A stretch of 64,000 nucleotides of DNA from the NCBI RefSeq assembly GCF_030409605.1, contig NZ_JAUFQG010000004.1:2777001-2841000 (forward strand), written 5' to 3'. Source of the stretch: Simiduia curdlanivorans. GTDB lineage: Bacteria; Pseudomonadota; Gammaproteobacteria; Pseudomonadales; Cellvibrionaceae. This document shows positions 9,408 to 16,999 of this stretch, piece after piece (position 1 is the first letter of the stretch; each line of letters opens with the position of its first letter). The translations under genes and the position numbers were made by a program. A model generated the notes under the pieces. It had not been told where the DNA came from. It did not search any database and saw only the letters and a program-made list of their open reading frames with translations.

Positions 9408-9747
9408 TTCTGACTCCGCACTGTAAAAAATCCAAAAAAACTCAAAACTAAATTTAATGTACCCAGTGGGTTATCGGCCAGCGAAATCTTAACTTTATAA
9501 GAAAGTATATTTAGTTTAATAAAATCAATAGGTTGTGAGTGATTAATCGCACCTTAAAAAAGCCTTTAGGACGCTAGGCGTGGCGAGTAAATCGCCCCTG
9601 TCAGCAAGGTGTGCTAAAAAGTAATGACTTGACCCACTCGCTGTGAGGTTTTATATATGCGCACCCTGAGCCCTTAATGGGCAGCTGACTGTGCATTATT
9701 CGCAATAGTCTATATATAGAAACAATACTTAACCCTAGAGACCCTAT
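9408..9747. other. Intergenic region upstream of topA
   Basis: About 340 bases without a gene between two divergent genes. It is AT-rich near 9420-9540. The only elements I can name are a sigma70-like promoter at 9629-9657 and a perfect 12-base palindrome at 9709-9720 (TCTATATATAGA) just before topA. No RNA gene or ORF with coding character is visible. Confidence 0.6.
9629..9657 (+). promoter_or_regulatory. Candidate sigma70 promoter for topA
   Basis: TTGACC at 9629-9634 and TATATA at 9652-9657 are separated by 17 bases, close to the sigma70 consensus. The transcript would start near 9664 and give a leader of about 85 bases before the topA ATG. Confidence 0.6.
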
Positions 9748-12429
9748 ATGGCCAAATCACTTGTTATTGTCGAGTCACCCGCAAAGGCAAAGACCATCAA
9801 TAAATACCTAGGCAGTGATTTCGTTGTCAAATCGAGTGTTGGCCACATTCGCGACCTGCCCACTAGCGGTAGCGCGAAAGGCGCTGTAGACCCAAAAGAG
9901 CGGGCTCGCCAGGCGGCTATTACGCGCAAATTGTCACCCAAGGACAAAATTGCCCACAAAGAAGCTAAATCGCGCGAGCAATTAATCAATCGCATGGGCA
10001 TAGACCCGGACAACAACTGGGCCGCGCACTATGAAATTCTACCGGGCAAAGAAAAGGTAGTCAGTGAGCTTAAGCAGTTGGCGGCGAAGGCTGATGTTAT
10101 CTATCTCGCAACGGATTTGGATAGAGAGGGGGAGGCGATTGCCTGGCATTTACGCGAAGCCATTGGCGGCGACGATAGCCGTTATAAACGCGTGGTATTT
10201 AATGAAATTACCAAATCCGCGATTCAAGATGCTTTTTCCCAGCCCGGTGAGCTAGATCTGGATCGCGTTAACGCTCAGCAGGCGCGTCGCTTTCTCGATA
10301 GGGTAGTGGGTTATATGGTGTCCCCGCTGCTCTGGGAAAAGGTCGCACGCGGTTTGTCTGCCGGCCGAGTCCAATCCGTTGCCGTACGTTTGTTGGTAGA
10401 AAGGGAGCAGGAAATTCGCGCCTTTGTACCGGAAGAGTATTGGGATTTATTTGCTAACTTACTGACCAAAGACCGAGCAAAATTACGCTTTGAAGTTAAA
10501 AAATATAACGACCAAGCATTTAAGCCCCTAACGGAAGCGGACGCGCTGGTTGCTGTTAAGGCGCTTGAGGGCGCAACTTACACTGTTGCCGAGCGCGAAG
10601 ATAAGCCGACCAAGTCTAGACCTTCCGCCCCTTTTATCACCTCGACTTTGCAGCAGGCGGCGAGTACACGCTTAAGCTTTAGCGTTAAGAAGACCATGAT
10701 GATGGCGCAGCGTCTGTACGAGGCGGGTTATATTACCTACATGCGTACCGATTCGACCAACTTGTCTGCCGAAGCGGTAGGGCATTGCCGCGATTATATT
10801 TTAGATAACTTTGGTAAGCGCTATCTGCCTGAAACGCCCATGAGTTATGGCAGCAAGGAGGGCGCACAGGAGGCGCACGAGGCTATTCGGCCGTCAGATG
10901 TTAGTTTGATGCCCGCGCATTTAAAAGGCATGGAGCGCGACGCCGAGCGCCTCTATGGTTTGATTTGGCAGCAGTTTGTCGCCTGTCAAATGACGCCGGC
11001 AGAGTTTACTTCCAGTTCCGTGGTGGTACAGGCCGCCGGTTATGAGTTGCGCACCCGTGGTCGCGTTATTCGGTTTGATGGCTTTATGAAGGTCATGCCG
11101 GTACAGGCGAAAAAAGATGAAGACGTGGTGTTGCCGGATGTGTCGGTCGGCGAAGTCTTAAATTTAGAAAAGCTCGATCCCAATCAACATTTTACCAAGC
11201 CACCAGCGCGTTACTCGGAAGCTGCGCTGGTTAAAGAGCTGGAAAAACGTGGCATAGGCAGGCCTTCAACTTACGCGGCAATTATTTCGACAATTCAAGA
11301 CCGCGGTTACGCACGGGTTGAGGCGCGGCGCTTTTTTGCCGAGAAAATGGGCGACATAGTGACCGAGCGTTTGGTTGAGAGCTTTGATGATTTAATGGCC
11401 TTCTCTTTTACTGCCGAAATGGAGCAGTCGCTCGATAAAGTGGCGCTGGGCGAGCGCGGTTGGCAGGAGGTGTTAAACGAGTTTTACCAGAACTTCTCTA
11501 AGAAGCTTGAGGCGGCCAAGAGTAAAGACGGCGGCATGCGCGCTAACGACCCAACGGATACAAATATAGCTTGCTCTAATTGTGGCCGGCACATGCAAAT
11601 TCGAACCGGTTCCACCGGCGTATTTTTGGGTTGTTCGGGCTACGGTTTGCCGCCAAAAGAGCGCTGCAAAAATACCATGAACTTGGTTTCCGGCGATGAA
11701 GCTATCAGCGCCGATGATGACGAGGCGGAAACCCGCATGCTGCGGAAAAAGCGCCGCTGCAAATTATGTAAAGCAGCAATGGATAGTTACCTGCTCGATG
11801 AAACTCGAAAACTACATATCTGCGGTAACAACCCAGATTGCGCAGGATTTGAAGTGGAGCAGGGCACATTTAAGATTAAGGGCTACGACGGCCCAGTCTT
11901 GGAGTGCGATAAGTGCGGTAGTGAAATGCAGCTCAAAACCGGCCGCTTTGGCAAATATTTTGGCTGTACCAATGATAGTTGTAAAAACACACGGAAACTG
12001 TTGAAAAATGGCGAGGCGGCGCCACCGAAGATGGACCCGGTTCCTATGCCGGAGCTGATCTGCCAAAAAGTGGATGACCACTACATTCTGCGCGACGGTG
12101 CTGCAGGCTTGTTTTTGGCGGCGAGCCAATTCCCTAAGAACCGAGAAACACGTGCGCCTTTGTTGTCGGAATTGATGCCCCACAAAGCCGAAATAGACCC
12201 CAAATACACCTTTTTGTTTTCTGCGCCGTTAGCGGACGAGGAGGGTAATCCCAGCATTGTGCGCTTTAACCGAAAAGAAAAAGTTCACTATGTGCAGACG
12301 GAGGTGGAGGGCAAGGCTTCTGGCTGGAAAGCGGTGTATGAAGGTGGTAAATGGTTGATTGATGCCGCTAAAAAGCCAAAGGCGAAAAAAGCGGCAGCCA
12401 AAAAACCAGCCAAGAAAAAGTCTTCCTAG
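9748..12429 (+). CDS. topA: DNA topoisomerase I
   Basis: Type IA topoisomerase that relaxes negatively supercoiled DNA by single-strand passage. The TOPRIM domain starts at residue 1 (LVIVESPAKAKT) and contains the metal-binding acidic cluster TDLDREGEA (about 121-129). The catalytic tyrosine is Tyr331 in ITYMRTDSTN. The C-terminal third carries several four-cysteine zinc ribbons (for example CSNCGRH near residue 610, CKLCKAAM, CDKCGSEM) and ends with a Lys/Ala-rich tail (KKPKAKKAAAKKPAKKK) that probably adds non-specific DNA affinity. At 893 residues it has the usual gammaproteobacterial length. The following gene starts inside its stop codon region, so the two are very likely co-transcribed. 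Confidence 0.97.
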   Translation: MAKSLVIVESPAKAKTINKYLGSDFVVKSSVGHIRDLPTSGSAKGAVDPKERARQAAITRKLSPKDKIAHKEAKSREQLINRMGIDPDNNWAAHYEILPGKEKVVSELKQLAAKADVIYLATDLDREGEAIAWHLREAIGGDDSRYKRVVFNEITKSAIQDAFSQPGELDLDRVNAQQARRFLDRVVGYMVSPLLWEKVARGLSAGRVQSVAVRLLVEREQEIRAFVPEEYWDLFANLLTKDRAKLRFEVKKYNDQAFKPLTEADALVAVKALEGATYTVAEREDKPTKSRPSAPFITSTLQQAASTRLSFSVKKTMMMAQRLYEAGYITYMRTDSTNLSAEAVGHCRDYILDNFGKRYLPETPMSYGSKEGAQEAHEAIRPSDVSLMPAHLKGMERDAERLYGLIWQQFVACQMTPAEFTSSSVVVQAAGYELRTRGRVIRFDGFMKVMPVQAKKDEDVVLPDVSVGEVLNLEKLDPNQHFTKPPARYSEAALVKELEKRGIGRPSTYAAIISTIQDRGYARVEARRFFAEKMGDIVTERLVESFDDLMAFSFTAEMEQSLDKVALGERGWQEVLNEFYQNFSKKLEAAKSKDGGMRANDPTDTNIACSNCGRHMQIRTGSTGVFLGCSGYGLPPKERCKNTMNLVSGDEAISADDDEAETRMLRKKRRCKLCKAAMDSYLLDETRKLHICGNNPDCAGFEVEQGTFKIKGYDGPVLECDKCGSEMQLKTGRFGKYFGCTNDSCKNTRKLLKNGEAAPPKMDPVPMPELICQKVDDHYILRDGAAGLFLAASQFPKNRETRAPLLSELMPHKAEIDPKYTFLFSAPLADEEGNPSIVRFNRKEKVHYVQTEVEGKASGWKAVYEGGKWLIDAAKKPKAKKAAAKKPAKKKSS

Positions 12430-12902
12430 TGAGCTATTCGCAGAACTTGGTAAATCAGCAACTGGCATGGTGCTCAACCTTGGTTGAGCACTTCAAGGCT
12501 GAGTCCGCACCCTGGTTAAAAGAGGCGTTACTACAATCCTTGACCTGGCATCTACAGGTTGCTTACAGCGCCTTCTTGCAAGAGTTGGCAGAGAGCCAAC
12601 GCCTGGCCTGCGAGCGCTCAAGTTCAATCGTGACCGTAATTAACGCTATCCCAAGCGGTAGAGGCTGCCCGGCGGAGTTTGAAGAATTAAAAGCCTTGGA
12701 GATGAATGACTCATGGCTTTCTAGTTTGCTTGCTCGCGCCACTAGCCCGGCAGCTATAGCAATAGATTCTGGCGTTAATCAGCCGCACAATCTAATTGCA
12801 GTTTCAGGTGTAGGTTCGTGGAATCTTGCCGAGGCGCAGGCAGTTCTGTTGGCGCTACGGCAATTGATTGAGCGAAATCGTGCCCTTGGTCAAGAGTACT
12901 AA
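12429..12902 (+). CDS. Conserved hypothetical protein downstream of topA (DUF6586-like)
   Basis: A 157-residue, mainly helical soluble protein. The GTG start at 12429 shares a base with the topA stop (TAGTG), indicating translational coupling. A gene of similar size and helical character follows topA in pseudomonads and is annotated there, as I recall, as DUF6586; the assignment here rests on position and general pattern rather than a clear motif. No catalytic residues are evident. The function is unknown. Confidence 0.6.
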   Translation: MSYSQNLVNQQLAWCSTLVEHFKAESAPWLKEALLQSLTWHLQVAYSAFLQELAESQRLACERSSSIVTVINAIPSGRGCPAEFEELKALEMNDSWLSSLLARATSPAAIAIDSGVNQPHNLIAVSGVGSWNLAEAQAVLLALRQLIERNRALGQEY

Positions 12903-12964
12903 GTGGCGAGAAGTCAAATTCAAATGCTGGTAGAATAGCAATTCAAGCTGTTTTGGGAGTTGTT

Positions 12965-13225
12965 ATGTCCTCAGATCTATATGAAATCATCGAATTATCA
13001 ACAGGTGAAATCGCGCTACGTCGTGCAAGTGAGGATGGCGAACCCTTGGTGGTGATTAAATTCTCTGAGGAGTCTATGCATTTTCTCAAAGAGGGTAAGT
13101 ATGAAGTCGCCAAAGCCATGATCGAAGCGGGCATGGAGGCGGCGGGCGAGCTTGCGGTGGAATCCTTAGAGACAGAGGTCCAGTCGATAGATGCCGCAGG
13201 TGCCGAACAAAAAACGATTCACTAA
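12965..13225 (+). CDS. Small conserved hypothetical protein
   Basis: An 86-residue acidic protein. The ATG at 12965 has a GGGAG ribosome binding site five bases upstream and is preferred over the TTG at 12953. The sequence opens with SSDLYEIIELSTGEIALRRA and continues with a strand-rich core (PLVVIKFSEE) and a helix (EVAKAMIEAGMEAAGELA). A similar small gene lies between topA and sulA in Pseudomonas. Its function is unknown; the conserved location next to the SOS operon could be incidental because it points towards sulA rather than with it. Confidence 0.7.
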   Translation: MSSDLYEIIELSTGEIALRRASEDGEPLVVIKFSEESMHFLKEGKYEVAKAMIEAGMEAAGELAVESLETEVQSIDAAGAEQKTIH

Positions 13226-13254
13226 ATTAAGTGGCTAAGTGCCGTTAAGTGCGC

Positions 13255-13312
13255 AGAGCACTATTAAGATGACGTAGCTCAGGCTCATGATTTAGAGCTA
13301 CTTCAGTGCTCT
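13255..13312. repeat. Nested inverted repeats between convergent genes
   Basis: Two perfect inverted repeats are nested: an outer pair AGAGCACT (13255-13262) / AGTGCTCT (13305-13312) and an inner pair GTAGCTC (13274-13280) / GAGCTAC (13295-13301). The flanks contain several TTAAGT-like copies. There is no strong T tract, so a simple intrinsic terminator is not the obvious reading, though it lies between the ends of two convergent transcripts. Confidence 0.6.
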
Positions 13313-13339
13313 CCTTAAGTATTTAAGTACCTTAAGTTC

Positions 13340-13759
13340 CTAGCGGCTTCTGACCAGCACAACACGACAATCGCCTTCGTCGGCTGCCTGCTCTAATTCG
13401 CGAATGACAGTCTGCGTTTGTACGCCCAGCTCTGCTATGACTGTGTGGCTGGTACCGTTGGCGACAGCTTCCCAGGTCATCCACAGCGCGTCGTTAACGT
13501 GCTGGGCCTGAATAACCCGAATCGTGTTTACGTTAACCCCTTGTTCCTTGAGCCAACGCTGGGATACGGCCTTATCGCTGATGATGGTAACCCAGCGATC
13601 TTTGTGCTGGTTGCTTAGGTACTGCAACATGGGTAGCAGCAGGGTGTGTTGTTCGGCGTTGGGTACGACTAGCTCGGTTAAGCGCGTGCTTCTACAGCGC
13701 TCTACTGCCGGGGCTTTACGAGCAAGAGGTTGATTATGCGTGTGTGCAGCGATATTCAT
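13340..13759 (-). CDS. sulA: SOS cell division inhibitor SulA
   Basis: SulA binds FtsZ and blocks septum formation while DNA damage persists. The 139-residue product has the SulA core: LLLPMLQYLSNQHKDRWVTIIS, a RecA-like strand/helix pattern, and WLKEQGVNVNTIRVIQ, followed by DALWMTWEAVANGTSHTVIAE. Its start codon overlaps the lexA stop codon (TAATG), so it is translated from the lexA transcript and should be de-repressed together with it. A lexA-sulA operon is the usual arrangement in pseudomonads, unlike the separate loci of E. coli. Confidence 0.9.
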   Translation of the reverse strand: MNIAAHTHNQPLARKAPAVERCRSTRLTELVVPNAEQHTLLLPMLQYLSNQHKDRWVTIISDKAVSQRWLKEQGVNVNTIRVIQAQHVNDALWMTWEAVANGTSHTVIAELGVQTQTVIRELEQAADEGDCRVVLVRSR

Positions 13760-14367
13760 TAGTGCTTGCCTCTTCTTAAAACGCCGACACTGAGCCCTTC
13801 TATGGCAAAAGACTGGGATTTTAGATCCACTTCGATGACATCAAACTCTTCATTTTCTGGATGTAGTTTTATCGATGACGTACCTCTGCGGTGCTCGAAG
13901 CGTTTAACGGTTACGTCTTCATCGATACGTGCAACCACCACATCGCCTGTTCTCGCTTCCGTGGTGCGGTGAACGGCTAATAGGTCGCCATCTAAAATGC
14001 CGATATTTTTCATGCTCATACCGTGCACACGGAGCAGGTAGTCGGCGCTTGGGCTGAAGAAGGATGCTGGAATTTCACAATACTCTTCAATATTCTCTTC
14101 CGCCAAAATCGGATTGCCTGCCGCAACGCGGCCGATCAATGGAATACCGGTTTCGGATTCGGGTAGGCGAATGCCTCTAGAAGCGCCCGCCACCATTTCA
14201 ATCGCACCCTTACGTGCTAGGGCTTTGAGGTGCTCCTCAGCGGCATTGGCCGACTTAAAACCGAGCTCCTGCGCTATCTCGGCACGAGTAGGCGGATAGC
14301 CGGTTTCGTCGATGGCGCGTTTCACTAGCTCAAGCACTTCTTGTTGTCTGGCGGTGAGTTTGATCAT
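13759..14367 (-). CDS. lexA: SOS repressor LexA
   Basis: LexA represses the SOS regulon and cleaves itself when RecA filaments form. Residues 1-65 are the winged-helix DNA-binding domain (LTARQQEVLELV, PPTRAEIAQELGF, HLKALARKGAIE). The Ala83-Gly84 cleavage site lies in GRVAAGNP, and the catalytic pair is Ser118 (HGMSMK) and Lys155 (VTVKRF). At 202 residues it matches the family. It is first in an operon with sulA. Its promoter contains two perfect LexA boxes, indicating autorepression. Confidence 0.97.
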   Translation of the reverse strand: MIKLTARQQEVLELVKRAIDETGYPPTRAEIAQELGFKSANAAEEHLKALARKGAIEMVAGASRGIRLPESETGIPLIGRVAAGNPILAEENIEEYCEIPASFFSPSADYLLRVHGMSMKNIGILDGDLLAVHRTTEARTGDVVVARIDEDVTVKRFEHRRGTSSIKLHPENEEFDVIEVDLKSQSFAIEGLSVGVLRRGKH

Positions 14368-14382
14368 AGCGGTTCCCTGAGT

Positions 14383-14398
14383 CTGTTTTTTTATACAG
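14383..14398. promoter_or_regulatory. LexA box 1 (proximal to lexA)
   Basis: A perfect CTGT-N8-ACAG operator, 16 bases before the lexA start codon. It would cover the transcription start region of the lexA promoter. Confidence 0.9.
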
Positions 14399-14401
14399 TT
14401 G

Positions 14402-14417
14402 CTGTGATTATATACAG
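14402..14417. promoter_or_regulatory. LexA box 2, overlapping the lexA -10 element
   Basis: A second perfect CTGT-N8-ACAG operator, centred 19 bases from the first, so the two lie on nearly the same face of the helix. The lexA -10 hexamer (TATAAT on the minus strand, 14407-14412) is embedded inside it. Confidence 0.9.
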
Positions 14418-14434
14418 TAAAATTGTTTCGGCAA
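14407..14434 (-). promoter_or_regulatory. lexA-sulA promoter
   Basis: On the minus strand TTGCCG (14434-14429) and a consensus TATAAT (14412-14407) are separated by 16 bases. The -10 element sits within LexA box 2, so LexA binding would exclude RNA polymerase. Confidence 0.7.
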
Positions 14435-14505
14435 GCGCTTAAATCTCTCAGCTATACTTTAATTGCCGATTGAATTGGTAATTTATTGAAATTTAAGGAG
14501 TTTTT

Positions 14506-15159
14506 ATGCTTGACGCAAAAATGCCTGAGGCTTGGCGCGTACTGCGTATACAGTCTGAATTAGTAGATGGTATTGAGCAGCTGATAAAAGTTAGGGGCGC
14601 TGTGACTGTTTTTGGCAGCGCCCGCACCCCTCCGGAGCACCCATACTATAAGGCCGCAGAGACGCTTGGGCGATTATTTGCCGAGAGCGGTATTCCGGTC
14701 ATCACCGGCGGTGGCCCCGGCATTATGGAGGCATCGAACAAGGGCGCGAAGATGGCCGGTGGAGATTCCGTCGGACTCAATATCACCTTGCCCATGGAGC
14801 AGGACCCCAACCCTTATCAAACCATTAGCCTGACGTTTCGTTACTTTTTCGTGCGCAAGTTTATGTTCGTTAAACACGCCATCGGGTTTGTGATTATGCC
14901 CGGCGGCTTTGGCACCTTAGATGAGCTGTTTGAAGCCTTAACCTTGGTGCAAACAGGGAAGGTTGAGCCTTTTCCCATCGTATTAGTCGACAAGGGCTAT
15001 TGGAAAGGTTTAGTCACTTGGCTAACAAGCACCATGCTGGCCGATGGAAATATCAATGCGCTGGATATGAAGTTGATTCAATTGGTGGATACGCCCCAAG
15101 AGGCCGTCGACATTATTAAGGCCCACGTGGTTAAAAAGTCGGCTCAGGCTGCTCATTGA
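14506..15159 (+). CDS. LOG family nucleotide 5'-monophosphate phosphoribohydrolase
   Basis: A 217-residue member of the LOG (lysine decarboxylase-like, TIGR00730) family, which hydrolyses nucleoside monophosphates to base plus ribose 5-phosphate; some members release cytokinins. The diagnostic motifs are present: GGGPGIMEASNKGA (around residue 66) and PGGFGTLDELFEALT (around residue 130), the latter with the catalytic Glu. An ideal AAGGAG lies upstream of the ATG. A TATACT -10-like element is at 14453-14458. It is divergent from lexA with the LexA boxes between, so SOS control is possible but unproven. Some homologues are misannotated as lysine decarboxylase; the true substrate is unknown. 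Confidence 0.87.
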   Translation: MLDAKMPEAWRVLRIQSELVDGIEQLIKVRGAVTVFGSARTPPEHPYYKAAETLGRLFAESGIPVITGGGPGIMEASNKGAKMAGGDSVGLNITLPMEQDPNPYQTISLTFRYFFVRKFMFVKHAIGFVIMPGGFGTLDELFEALTLVQTGKVEPFPIVLVDKGYWKGLVTWLTSTMLADGNINALDMKLIQLVDTPQEAVDIIKAHVVKKSAQAAH

Positions 15160-15229
15160 CAGCAAGCGACTCGGGATTTGCCTCTGTTCGGGCGCAGGCG
15201 GTCCTGAATTTAGCTAGGTATATGATTTC

Positions 15230-15258
15230 TTGACAGTTTGTTCATGTAAACGTATGTT
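15230..15258 (+). promoter_or_regulatory. Promoter with candidate operator for the PsrA-like gene
   Basis: A consensus TTGACA (15230-15235) and TATGTT (15253-15258) are spaced by exactly 17 bases. The spacer holds an imperfect inverted repeat GTTT...AAAC (15236-15251), resembling the GTTT/AAAC half-sites reported for PsrA, which would suit autorepression. A transcript starting near 15265 excludes the GTG at 15261 as start codon. Confidence 0.65.
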
Positions 15259-15296
15259 CGGTGGCTGAACTAGCCTTCGATAATAGAGCCTTTATC

Positions 15297-15926
15297 ATGT
15301 CTGAAACAGATACCGTCGCCCGTATTCTTGACGCGGCTGAGGCATTATTTGCCGAGCGCGGATTCGCGGAAACCTCCCTCCGAACTATAACCAGCACCGC
15401 CGGTGTTAATCTCGCCGCGGTCAATTACCATTTCGGCTCGAAGAAAGAGCTAATCCAAGCGGTGTTCGCACGTTTTTTGACTCCTTTCTGTCAAGAGCTG
15501 GAGCGCTCCTTGGTGAAGTTGATTGAGCGCAAAGGCAGCGACTTAACGCCTGAAGATTTGCTCGATTGTTTGTTTTCTACGATTTGCGACGGCTCGGAAG
15601 AGGGTAGTTATGCAGCGCAGCGTTTTATGCGCTTATTGGGCTTGGCTTACGCACAATCACAGGGTCATATTCGCCGCTTTATTATTGCTCGATATCACAA
15701 GTATTATCAGCACTTCACTAGTTTATTGCTCAAGGCAGCACCGGGCATAGACCCGGTGACTTTCTATTGGCGGTTATATTTTATGCTTGGAGCGACAATT
15801 TTTACCTTGTCGAGCTTTGATTCTATTAGCGAGATTCTAAAAGAGGATTTCGGTTTGGACAGCACGCTAACAGGTACGACGCAAATGATGGTGCCCGCGC
15901 TTTCGGGTATGTTCAACGTTAAGTAA
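15297..15926 (+). CDS. psrA: TetR family transcriptional regulator, PsrA-like
   Basis: A 209-residue TetR-type regulator. The N-terminal helix-turn-helix (ILDAAEALFAERGFAETSLRTITSTAGVNLAAVNYHFGSKKELIQAVFARFL) is nearly the one I know from Pseudomonas PsrA, a fatty-acid-responsive repressor of fadBA5 and activator of rpoS. The ATG at 15297 gives the PsrA-like start and lies downstream of the predicted transcription start. Position between lexA and nagZ also matches PsrA, apart from the LOG gene. The C-terminal ligand domain is helical, consistent with a long-chain acyl ligand, but specificity is inferred. Confidence 0.82.
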   Translation: MSETDTVARILDAAEALFAERGFAETSLRTITSTAGVNLAAVNYHFGSKKELIQAVFARFLTPFCQELERSLVKLIERKGSDLTPEDLLDCLFSTICDGSEEGSYAAQRFMRLLGLAYAQSQGHIRRFIIARYHKYYQHFTSLLLKAAPGIDPVTFYWRLYFMLGATIFTLSSFDSISEILKEDFGLDSTLTGTTQMMVPALSGMFNVK

Positions 15927-15959
15927 ATTTCGGTTTTCAATCATTAAGGCAAGATACGA

Positions 15960-16976
15960 ATGGCACTGGGTGTAGTCATGGTGGACATTGAGGGTCGCTC
16001 TCTCAATGATGAGGATAGGCAGTTGTTGGCTCATCCGCAGGTAGGAGGGGTCATACTCTTCACGAGAAATTTTGAATCTCTCGCGCAACTACAGCAATTG
16101 GTTTTATCCATACGCGAATGCAAACCTAATATTATTATTGCGGTGGATCACGAAGGTGGTCGAGTGCAGCGCTTTCGCGAGGGTTTTTCCCGCATTCCAG
16201 CCATGCAAAGTTTTTTAGCGAGTTTTAGGCGAGACGCCGAGTCGACTCTCGAGGAGGTGCGGCAAATTGGCTGGTTGATGGCAAGCGAATTGTTAGCTTG
16301 CGATATCGACATAAGCTTTGCGCCAGTGCTCGATGTGGATGAGAATAATTGCAAGATTATTGCAAATCGTTCTTTTTCGCCGCGCCCGGACGAAGTGGTT
16401 GTTCTTGCCGGCGCGTTTATTCGGGGTATGCACGAGGCAGGGATGGCCGTTACCGGTAAACACTACCCGGGCCACGGTTCAGTCACGGGTGATAGTCACT
16501 TGGTGCAGCCCGTGGATCATCGGCCCTTAGCGCAAATACAGCACCACGACCTTATCCCTTTTACTCAACTGATTGATCAGTTAGATGCATTAATGCCGGC
16601 GCACATTGTGTTTCCAGAAGTTGATCATTTGCCGGTGGGCTTTTCAAGCAAGTGGCTGCAGGAAAAATTGCGCCAGCAATTGCAATTCGACGGCGTCATT
16701 TTTAGCGACGATTTATCCATGGCTGGTGCCGAAAGTGCAGGTGACTTCACTGCTCGAGCAGAGCTCGCCCTGGCCGCCGGGTGCGATATGGTGTTGGTAT
16801 GCAATGATCGCGCTGCCGCGCTGCAGGTGGTCGAACATTTGGCCAAGCAATCGGTGTTGCCAAACAAGCGTATTTCACGCATGAGAATGCGCAAACGCGT
16901 GCATTGGGATGATTTACGTCGTGATGCTCGCTGGCAGCAGGTGGTCAGCTTATTACCTATTGAAGCAATGGTTTAA
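15960..16976 (+). CDS. nagZ: Beta-N-acetylhexosaminidase NagZ
   Basis: A cytoplasmic glycoside hydrolase family 3 enzyme that removes GlcNAc from anhydro-muropeptides during peptidoglycan recycling; in many Gram-negatives its product signals AmpC induction. The family signature GKHYPGHGSVTGDSHL (around residue 165) holds the catalytic His in the mobile loop, and FSDDLSMAGA (around residue 247) holds the nucleophile Asp. VDHEGGRVQRF near residue 62 is also conserved. At 338 residues it has typical length. The following mscS-like, phosphoribosyltransferase and phosphorylase genes are close on the same strand. Confidence 0.95.
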   Translation: MALGVVMVDIEGRSLNDEDRQLLAHPQVGGVILFTRNFESLAQLQQLVLSIRECKPNIIIAVDHEGGRVQRFREGFSRIPAMQSFLASFRRDAESTLEEVRQIGWLMASELLACDIDISFAPVLDVDENNCKIIANRSFSPRPDEVVVLAGAFIRGMHEAGMAVTGKHYPGHGSVTGDSHLVQPVDHRPLAQIQHHDLIPFTQLIDQLDALMPAHIVFPEVDHLPVGFSSKWLQEKLRQQLQFDGVIFSDDLSMAGAESAGDFTARAELALAAGCDMVLVCNDRAAALQVVEHLAKQSVLPNKRISRMRMRKRVHWDDLRRDARWQQVVSLLPIEAMV

Positions 16977-16999
16977 CTAAAGAGGATATTGTTGGGCTC

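Noticed and set aside
12953..12964. TTG start for the small gene before sulA
   Set aside because: The ATG at 12965 has GGGAG at a proper distance.
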